From Cordilura impudica (Eukaryota; Arthropoda; Insecta; Diptera; Scathophagidae), in assembly GCA_963682025.1 (NCBI GenBank), contig OY821519.1:11149668-11213667 (forward strand): a DNA stretch of 64,000 nucleotides, read 5' to 3'. The notes beneath the pieces are model-generated. The model ran no database searches and had not been told where the DNA came from. It saw only the letters and a program-made list of their open reading frames with translations. Positions 55,971 to 64,000 of this stretch are shown piece after piece (within the stretch, counting starts at the first letter, position 1; each line of letters starts with the position of its first letter). The position numbers and the translations under genes are program-made.

Positions 55971-57425
55971 GGTTAGGTTAGGTTAGGTTGGAAGTGGCTG
56001 CTGATCCAAGGACCAGCACACTTAGACTCTGGGGTCCATTGTGATACCACGGGACGAATGGGTGTTCCCCTCAGTCTCCACCGAAGAACCAGTTCGAGCT
56101 TCTAATGAAGCCCCTAAGATGTGAAATTTCCACTTTGAGAGGTCAGAGAGATCGTGAAGAAACGGCGATCCCAATGTCCGTAGTCTTGTTCTGGATAGCG
56201 CCGGGCAGTGGCAGAGGAAGTGTTCTACGCTCTCTACCTCCTCCACATCCAAGCAGCTACGACAGAAATCATTTGACGAGACCTTAAGGCGCTCAGCGTG
56301 TCTCCCTATAAGGTAGTGCCCAGTAACAGCAGCAACTACCGTAGAGATCTCCCCACGGGGGAGTGATAATAGCGCATTTGTGCGCTTTCGATTCAGAGCA
56401 GGCCAGATTTGTCTTGTGATCCTACACGTTAATCCATTAGCCCATCTGTTATTCGTTATGCCAGCGGTGCGAAGCCGAAGTTCAAGCTTGCACGATTCCA
56501 GGGGTGTACCAACACATTCCAAATCCGCTGGAACCTGTAAGGTAGTACCCTGTCTTGCCAGCTCATCCGCTTTGCAGTTTCCCGGTATGTTCATGTGCCT
56601 TGGGACCCATATGAGCCTGATGTCGAACTGCTTGGCCATCTCATTTAAGGACGTGCAGCAGCTAAGGGCGGTTCTCGTTTTCAGGAACATTGATGGCATG
56701 GATTTTACCGCGGCTTGACTATCAGAATATATGTTGACTGCGGTCGTAGACAGAACATTCCGACCCAACCTCAGCAACCTCCTTTATTGCCAGTACCTCT
56801 GCCTGATATACACTGCAGTGGTCTGGCAACCTTCGAGCCAGATTTAGTCCAAGCTCCCCTGAATGGACTCCAAAACCAACCTGACCGCACAATTTCGATC
56901 CGTCAGTATAGAAATTTACAGAACGCCTACTGCCTGGTGTCCTCCCAGACCAAGATTCCCTGGTCGGTATTAGTGTACAGTAGTGACGTTCAAATACGCT
57001 CCTTGGAGTAGTGTAATCCACGTTCAATGGCAACTTCCTGTCATTCAGGATCACCCCGTGGCCACAATTGTAGCCCCGCCATTGTAGTGTGCTTCTTAAT
57101 CGAATGGCCGATGAGGCCGCCGAATGCTTCCCTAATATGTCCAGTGGTATTAGGTGTAATAGGATGTTCAAGGCATCCGAAGGTGTAGTACGAAGGGCTC
57201 CAGTGATGCACATGTACCCTTGCGAGAAGGTTGTTATTGGTGGCCTTCTCCAAAGCAGGCCACCAGACGATGACTCCGTACAGGAGTATTGGACGGACCA
57301 CCGCTGTATAGATCCAGTGAGCAATTTTCGGACTAAAGCCCCATCGCTTACCAATGGCCTTCTTACAGGAGTATAAGGCTATAGTCGCCTTCTTCACCCG
57401 CTCCAAATTCCGTCTGAAGTTTACC
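55971..57425 (-). mobile_element. LOA-type LINE, 5'-truncated, with (CCTAA)n tail and target duplication
   Basis: It is flanked by AGTGTTGTTA on both sides (55961-55970 and 57426-57435), a clear 10-base duplication. The 3' end on the minus strand is CCAACCTAACCTAACCTAA, i.e. about four CCTAA units. The 5' end is truncated within the RT thumb region. The sequence is GC-richer than its surroundings and little decayed, so it is one of the younger insertions. Confidence 0.87.
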
Positions 57426-57481
57426 AGTGTTGTTATATTAATGATAACTAGCAGATTCCAGCGCTCGAAATACGAATGCAA
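56022..57481 (-). pseudogene. LOA LINE ORF2 C-terminus: RT thumb, RNase H and zinc knuckle
   Basis: Three overlapping open pieces. 57481-57041 has FSPKIAHWIYTAVVRPILLY and VIVWWPALEKATNN (RT C-terminal region; its first codons lie outside the insert). 57354-56722 has CITGALRTTPSDALNILLHL, then VNFYTDGSKLCGQVGFGVHS (RNase H first Asp), CSVYQAEVLAIKEV (Glu). 56777-56022 has VNIYSDSQAAVKSM (Asp), IRLIWVPRHMNIPGNCKADE (His/Asp end of RNase H) and CRSCLDVEEVESVEHFLCHC (CCHC-like knuckle). All four RNase H acidic residues are visible. Only one or two frameshifts separate the pieces (near 56750 and 57230). Confidence 0.87.
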
Positions 57482-57811
57482 TTTCTAGACAGCTTTATTT
57501 TTCAACTTAGCTAATTCACAAACCAACACTTTTATGGTTTATTATTATTGTGAATGAAGACAACAAATTCATTAACAAACAAATTAACAAATTTAATATA
57601 ACACACATGGCATATGTATAATTTTATGTATATGTTAGTAGCAACTTTAAATGCAATTTACTCAAAATAGAGGAAAAAATTTAGAAATCCGTAAATCAGC
57701 AAAACGGCTAAAAAGAAATACCTTTCAAATAATATACGCTTGGTCAAACTCGGGATAAAACGGTAGAACAAAACATCGATCACAAGAAATAGCCTAGCCT
57801 ATTAATATAGA
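57448..57811 (-). mobile_element. Non-autonomous Helitron-like element, copy f
   Basis: Minus-strand 5' TCTATATTAATAGGCTAG and 3' GGAATCTGCTAG. It lies in LINE-C 13 bases from the target duplication of the LOA insertion. Confidence 0.75.
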
Positions 57812-58835
57812 TATAATAGGTAGTATATTTTTACATTTTTTAATATGTCCACTAAATATATTCTACACCATTGAGAAAATTTGTCAATATCTGACTGCAG
57901 TAAAAGTTTATCATTAGACCCTTTAATAGTCTTAAAAATTTTGACATCATCTGCATACATTAGTAATTTAGAATGCAAAATAATGGAAGGGAGAACATTT
58001 ATAAATGAAGTGAGAAGTTAGGGACCCAGATGACTTCCCTGTGGAACGTCAGAAGAGACTTCAATGAATTTTGATATAACATATCTGAGCTTTACTTTTT
58101 GTGTTCTATTAGATATATAGGAACTCGGCCAATTTAGGGCTGTAATACTAAATCTAATAACGGATAATTTGTAAAAAAAAATATCATGGTTTACTTTGTC
58201 GAATGCCTTACTAAAATCCGTTTAAATCTTTTTGTAATTATTTAAAAAGCCATTATTTTAGCATAGTGCTAAGTTCCAGGATATTAGTTGTTGTGGAACG
58301 AGATCTTCGAAAATCATTCTGACATGTAGTAACAGCGAAAAAGTTTGATGTGATCAGTTAAAATCTTCCGGAAGTTTAGGAATAGTATTCAGCTTGACCA
58401 ATTCCTCTATAGTTTGATACTTCAAGTTTGCTTCTACTTTTAAACAACGGAATTATAAAAGAGTTTTTCCATTCGCGTGGTAAATAACTTAATTTAATAG
58501 ACTTATTGAAAATTTCAGTAAGTGGACCGCACAAAGATTCAGCACAATTTTTGCGAAGGCAATTAGGTATTTCAAAGAAGATTTTATCATTCTTAAGTTC
58601 AATACAACGGTTTCGTTGCTGATAAATGGAAAATGTATAACCGATGAATGCGATAGATGAAAGGGATACGGAGTATTATCATATGCTAGAATGATGATTT
58701 TCCAACAAGCCTTTTATTACTTCTATGATTGCCTTCGAAGCATCCAATTCATCGTCAATTAAAATATTGTAAAAAAGAGGAAAATTTAAAATTTTTGGAA
58801 GATTTCATTCGTCTGTCTTGATTTTTACATTAAGC

Positions 58836-59082
58836 CTCAGCTACAATTTTGCTGAAGAATGAAATGAGACATCATCAACAGATCTTGAGCTACAGATGAA
58901 AGATTTTAAAAAAAATTTGGCTTGAGAAAACCAAGCCCTTGCGCGATTTTTTATACTAGCCCTGGTATTTTCACCCTGACTTGGATTTTCGCACCCCCCG
59001 CAAATATTCCACAGTGTTATTCGTGCAAAAAAGGTCATGTAAAAAAACAAAGGTGTACTTATATCCCTCCTTTGAGAATGAC
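58836..59082. other. Spacer, possibly 5' remains of LINE-C
   Basis: The minus strand has a 69-codon frame at 58841-59050 without recognisable motif. Confidence 0.35.
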
Positions 59083-59521
59083 CACCTATACCACTATGTT
59101 GTTTGGGTATAATGACTTTGTGCTGCTGTTTGTAACTGCCAAAAATATTTGACCTAGACCCATCTTTTGTTATACCGATCGACTCAGAATCCCTTTCTGA
59201 GTCGATTTAGCGATGTCCGTCCATCCGTCTGTGTGTCCATGTAAACCTTGTAATCGAACTACACGTCACAAATATGAATATATTTTGATGCAATTTGGTA
59301 TATAAGCTTTTATCGGCCATAGGATGAACGCTATTGAAATTGGTGAAATTCGGTCCAAGAACTTTTTCATATTCAAAAAAAAAAAATTAATAACAATGCC
59401 ACTCAAATTTGGTTTATGCTTATTTTCTATATCCAATTAGTTGGGCCTAAGAGATAGGGTCTCTAAACGCATGGTATAGGGTATCGTATAGTCGGTCTAG
59501 ACCGATTTTAAGTTTCTTACT
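59083..59521 (-). mobile_element. (GTCY)n element, family M, copy 9 (internally deleted)
   Basis: The end with CCACTATGTTGTTTGGGTA starts at 59090. The body is cut from GTGAAATTCGGTCC directly to AGAACTTTTTCATATTC near 59352. The hairpin at about 59485-59510 is degraded on one side. Confidence 0.8.
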
Positions 59522-60177
59522 TTTTTTTTGGCTGGGTATGATTATCAAAGTATATTCAATTTCGATTTTAGTTTTTGTTTATCTGCATAAAAAAAAAATT
59601 TAATTATTTGCCTCCTCAGGTGTTCATCGTTTGTTTATCAAGTCAATTGTGATTCAATTCGATGTGTGGATGTTCGAAAACATGCTACGAGAAATAACTT
59701 TTAACTCTTTTGAAATAAGAGCTTAATGCAGCACGTACCAACTTCCTGCAACAAGACAAAAATGCAAAGTTTGTTAAGAACCTAGAGGATCCTGATAAAA
59801 AATTTGTCACGAATAATCTTTTGTTGAAAAAACTTTTATTTTATGTAAGGAGTGAAATTTAAAAAAATATTAGTACACGTTTTAGCGCTTAAGTGTTGTG
59901 GTAAACATTATTTGAATTTTTATACCCTACACCACCTTGAGGTCAGTGCATAGACAGAAAAAAATCGCCAACCGAATTGTTCTAAAGTTTAACAACTCCA
60001 TTTTCGATTGTATCAACAGACATTTTATAGCAACTAACCATTTTCTATTGTGACAAAATATTTACTGTTAATACAATACAATTGTAATTCTAATCAACTC
60101 AAAATTCTGTTATTATTTTCACCGCAATTCGGTTGGCAATAAATTTGGTAGCCAAAACAAATCTGTTTTCTGTGTGT
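59522..60177. other. AT-rich spacer, nothing recognised
   Basis: No supported gene. A fragment TATACCCTACACCACCTTGA near 59922 resembles the end of a (GTCY)n-type element. Confidence 0.4.
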
Positions 60178-60622
60178 GTATAATGAGTTTCTGCTGATGT
60201 TTGTAACTACCAAAAATATTTAGCCTAGATCCACCTTTTGTTATACCGATCAATTCATAATTGCTTTCTGAGTCGATTTGGCGATGTCCGCCCGTCTGTA
60301 CGTCCGTCTGCCTGTGTGTTCATGTAAACCTTGTAATAAAACTATAGGTCGAAAATATAAATATATTTGAATGAAATTTGGTATAAAAAATGTTATCGGC
60401 CATAGGATGAACGCTGTTGAAATTGGTGAAATTTGTCAGACTTAGTCGCCATACAAATGCCTCCAGATCCAAATTATTAGTCATTAGACTCCAATGCTTC
60501 CCAATCCTCACTCAAATCTATCAAAAACAAAAATATTGAACATTTTCCTTATATTTTTGAAAAAAATAAGTGACTTTACCAAAAATGGTCAGGATCGGTC
60601 CATTTTCTACCTAGTCCCCATA
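60178..60622 (-). mobile_element. (GTCY)n element, family M, copy 10, cut by hAT insertion
   Basis: Family-M text (TTTGTTATACCGATCAATTC, (GTCC)n remnants near 60287-60310) stops at TAGTCCCCATA where the hAT element starts. The hairpin half should lie beyond the right window edge. Confidence 0.75.
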
Positions 60623-63600
60623 CAAGCGCGGATCTACGGGGGGGGAAAAAAGGAAATTTCCCCCCCCCAAACACCTTTTTATAAAAATCGTAAGGATCAG
60701 CTTATTTTGAAATGATCGCGACATTACGCAAAATGCCATCAAAATTCCACAACCATTTTAAATTTAACGTCTTTTAGAGCATATTTTTGGAAGCCATCTA
60801 TGTATCAAATCAAATAGTCAGTGTATATGATTATCATCGAATTTCTAAACCAATAGACAAATTTTGTCTATGAGCCACCTATGTTTGATAAACAAATTAT
60901 TTAAAATTTTATTGTTTTATGAAACTGATAATCAAGTAGGTTTTTTCTAATAGGATTTAAAAATGTAAGTACCATTTTCTATGTTTTGCAATATTGTCGA
61001 ATATGCAACAGCTGTTCTTTTGGGCACCTGTTTCTATTAAATCTGTACAAGTGAAAGTGAGAAAAGAGCATCAAAAGCAATTATATAAATATTTAAAGTT
61101 TAAGTGAAATAAATAAAAAAAGGATATTTAAAAATAACTTTGTACACAATGGTAAGTTATAGAACAATGGAGTTTTTACACACTATTATATTTTGATTAT
61201 ATAAAAGCCTAATTTCTCAGCCACTATCAGAAAAATTGTGTAGTTTTTATTTTCATTGAAAACATAGTAATCTCTCTTTTATTGTACAAAACTTATTTGG
61301 TAATGTTAGAAATTTGAACGCTATAAAGCTTAAATTATTAATTATATTTTTTCAACAACTGATTTTGTTTTTTAGAGACCGTTGAATTCTTTTGTAAAAA
61401 ATCGCCGACAATTCAATAATTTTTATACAATCACTTATTTAGTATTATTGAAATGTATTCAATTGATATAAATTGATTAAGCCCATTTTGTATTTTACTT
61501 CGCTTAATCCTCGAAATACATTTTGTCAGCCAATGTTTACAAAGCTACACAATAATCATAGGTACATAATTTTATTTCGGGCCAGGCTTTTAAACAAGTA
61601 TTTTTTTGTAAACTATTTCTATTATTTAACATTAATTTCATAGAATAAACGTCAAAGTCTTATATCATCGTTTGCTGTGCCAACAAAAAATAAACGTATG
61701 GATAGTATCACGAGTAGTGACAACTTAACTGAAGAGGTAGAGATCTCAAACGATCAGGACATTACATATGGTTAATACACATATATTTAAGTTAAAAAAG
61801 ATTAAAATTAAAAAAACAAATTTAACATTTTTAGATAAACCTTCTACTAGCACAGAAAATGTTATCAAAAATATTTCAGGTGCTTCTACAGCTGAAGAAA
61901 TTGTAGAACTTGACACCAATATCAGTGGTAAGATGTTATAAAATGCCTGCTCCTTTTTATGTTTCGTTTCACCATATTTATTCTTTAAATTAAATTCAAA
62001 ATTTATAATTACATTTTTTCCTTGATAATCTTTTTTATATTATTCTGCAAATTTTATACATAAATAAAGGAGCAAGCCTAATTTTAATGCATATATTTAA
62101 GAATACATTGTGAATAACCTTATTTTTTAGAACAACCAATACGTTTTGGAACGAGGTTAGATATTGGCAACTTCATAGATAGCAAAAAAATAGACGACAT
62201 TAAAAAAAAAATGCTGCTAACTCAACATTGGGCACCGCCAAACAATTATAGCTTTCCTTACTCTAAAAGGAAAGTGTCCGAAAAAGAAGTTAAACACTTC
62301 GTGAGCTCGAAACATTTGGAGTTATACCAAGAATGGATTGTTCTCTCCGATGTTAAGAAAGGGTTGTTTTGTAAGTATTGCGTGCTATTTACAATTCGAC
62401 ATGAGGCAGGATACCAAAAAAACGTATCTTTAAAATCATTGGTTACGGTTCCCCTCACAAATTTCAAAAATTTAATTGGGAGTAAAGGTGATTTAGAGAA
62501 ACATATGAACTGTTTGTATCATAAAGATGCAGTAGCTGCAGGCAAACTTTTTTTAAAATCCCAAGAAAATCCAAAACTCGAAATAAGAAACCAACTTAAC
62601 ACCAATATTTTTCAACAAAAACAGGAAAATCGTGAGCGTCTCATCCCAATTATAAAAACTATAATATTTATTGGAAGACATAATCTGCCGTTCCGAGGCC
62701 ATCGTGATGACGGATCATTATTCGATTCGGAGAACTCTAACTCGGAAGGTGTTTTTCGATCATTACTTCGCTTTCGAGTTGACGCAGGAGATACAATTTT
62801 GGAATCGCATTTAAAGAGAAGTTCTTCCAGTGCATCATATATATCCAAAACTACACAAAATCAATTGATTGAATGCTGCCGACAGGTTCTATTGGATAAA
62901 ATCCTTCATAACATTTCCGAAAATCGGTATTATTCCATAATTTTTGATGAGACTACAGATGTCTCCGGAAAAAGCCAAATTTCATTGATATTAAGATATT
63001 TTGATGCGAAGGACAACATTGTGAAGGAAGATTTCTTAGGCTTCGTTGATGCATTTGACGAAGCATGTAATGAAAAATATGATGACAGTGAAGTGTCCAT
63101 TAATGCATCGACACTTGCATCTATAATTTTAAACTTAATGAAGAAAATGGGTCTGGATTTGCAAAATTGTGTTGGTATTGGTACGGATGGTTGCCCTCTA
63201 ATGGTAGCAGAAAAAGGCACAGTGAAGAAAATACAGGAAGAAGCAACCAATGCAAAAAGGACACCATGCTATTCTCATAAATTAAATAACTCATTATCTA
63301 AAAGCATTAAAGTTCCACTCATACAAAAAGTGACTTCGCTTTTAAAAGAGACGACAAAATTTTTCAAAAATCAACACCCCAAAAGAAATAATGTTTTAAT
63401 GAAATTTTTGGGATCAAAATTGTCAATATTGTGTGAAACTAGATGGGTGGAGCGGCATGACACAGTATTACAATTTGCAAGTAATATTAAATATATATTG
63501 GAGGCACTGGAGAAAATATCTCATTGGAAGGACAGAGATACGTCCACAAAGGCAACAATTTTAATAAATTCGCTAAGTTCATTTGATTTTATATGCGGAT

Positions 63601-64000
63601 TGTATATCCTTAGTGATATTCTTGTCCTCACACAACCCATGAGCGTAATTCTGCAAAAAAAAGACCTAGACTTATGCAAGGGGTCAGACATAATAAAAAC
63701 TCTTTTAATGAGCCTTCATTATAAAAGAAGCGAAGCAGAGGAAACCTTTAAATTTATTTTTAACAAAGCAAAAATAATATGTGATGACCTGGATATTTCA
63801 GTCGAAAAACAAAATTTGAAAGAAACCACCCAATACAGGACTGTGAGGAATACTTTCGTATTGTTGGTTATATTCCTTTATTAGAATCTATTTCGGAAGA
63901 TGTCAAGTCTCGTTTTACGGAAGATTGCCTAAATGTTTTTAGCATACCTAAGCTTTTGCCGAAAAATATCGCAAAACTTTCGTATACTGAATTGAAAGTT
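60623..64000 (+). mobile_element. hAT transposon (Tip100/ZMYM1-like group), 5' part
   Basis: Starts CAAGCGCGGATCTACGGGGG, similar in style to Tip100-type termini (CAG.GGCGGATC). The opposite end is outside the window, so its terminal match and 8-base duplication cannot be checked. Contains a spliced transposase gene. The leader 60626-61148 has a CCCCCCCC stretch complementary to the G run near the tip. Confidence 0.8.
61149..64000 (+). CDS. hAT (Tip100-type) transposase, four-exon model, 3' end beyond window
   Basis: Would cut and paste the hAT element in the nucleus. Model: ATG 61149-61151 followed at once by donor GTAAGT; exon 61644-61770 (MNKRQSLISSFAV...); exon 61835-61927; exon 62131 onward. 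All introns have GT/AG ends and phases join (0, 1, 1), giving DTNISEQPIRFGTRLDIGN over the last junction. From the internal Met at 62211 (residue 102 of the model): a TTF-type zinc finger with C54, C57, H97, H103; PFRGHRDDGS; first catalytic Asp D245 in SIIFDETTD; second Asp D325 in GIGTDGCPLM; C352..H355; and CETRWVER. The catalytic Glu region and dimerisation domain should follow. Near 63840 a one-base frameshift ends the open frame at 63884, yet the family continues in another frame as CEEYFRIVGYIPLLES. So this copy appears recently inactivated, or the frameshift is a sequencing error. Confidence 0.85.

Larger units (their letters stand above)
55430..58835 (-). mobile_element. LINE-C (Jockey-superfamily) relic, split by a LOA LINE and a Helitron-like copy
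   Basis: Read from 58835: KLNTIPKLPEDF region (about 58340-58410), then DFSKAFDKVNHDIFFYKLS (motif A, about 58160-58210), SSDVPQGSHLGP (about 58020-58060), KLLMYADDVKIF (motif C, 57940-57975), WCRIYLVDILKN. Then the inserts. Then the C-terminal part 55960-55560: FLGFMKRWSKEFSDPYIKRQ and LVCPILEYGSIICHPCY. Stops and frameshifts are frequent. Confidence 0.78.

Noticed and set aside
55965..55990. Telomere-like (TTAGG)n tract
   Set aside because: Only four units, directly at the 3' end of a LOA LINE inside its target duplication; it is the element's tail.

Overview
This window is AT-rich, repeat-dominated DNA from an insect, most likely a calyptrate fly. That is an inference from the element mix: Tc1/mariner, Transib, Foldback-like, RTE/Jockey/LOA LINEs, Helitrons and (GTCY)n-bearing elements of the mini-me/DINE-1 type. 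No rRNA, tRNA, CRISPR array, operon or bacterial-type gene was seen. The only coding sequence that looks close to intact is a hAT (Tip100-type) transposase cut off by the right edge. The only convincing host-gene signal is an Inr+DPE core promoter at 21486, followed by a leader exon ending in a consensus splice donor at 22516.

Region by region. 1-2724: right arm of a long-terminal-inverted-repeat (TIR) element, a Helitron-like fragment, and a Tc1 5' end split by a minisatellite element that itself holds a (GTCY)n element. 2727-4023: a rosa-type (DD41D) mariner. 5291-14274: one Tc1 element pulled apart by insertions, among them a Transib-like element with 1.42 kb inverted arms (6586-10663) and a second RAG1-like transposase relic (12440-13365). 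14364-17310: an RTE LINE split by a Foldback-like element. 17988-20320: a Helitron relic with Pif1 helicase. 21486-22515: host promoter and leader exon. 22622-29256: a second Tc1 holding at least five nested insertions. 31914-35880: a (GTCY)n element, then an irritans-type mariner split by a foldback element. 36764-39528: a larger member of that foldback family with a central gene fragment. 42170-43765: a minisatellite with higher-order structure. 43880-45310: a relic of an unclassified transposase-like family. 46970-48935: about 2 kb of (TATAAAAA)n. 52255-58835: LINE and mariner relics, one LOA LINE with a clean target duplication. 60623-64000: the hAT element.

The insertions can be ordered in time, because many interrupt a readable coding frame and leave target-site duplications. 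Elements of several unrelated groups (Transib, a MULE/Foldback carrying a FLYWCH domain, and an unclassified 8-9 bp target duplication family) share one layout: very long inverted arms around a small fragment of a transposase gene. That recurring layout, and the RAG1-like Transib pieces in particular, are the most interesting content.
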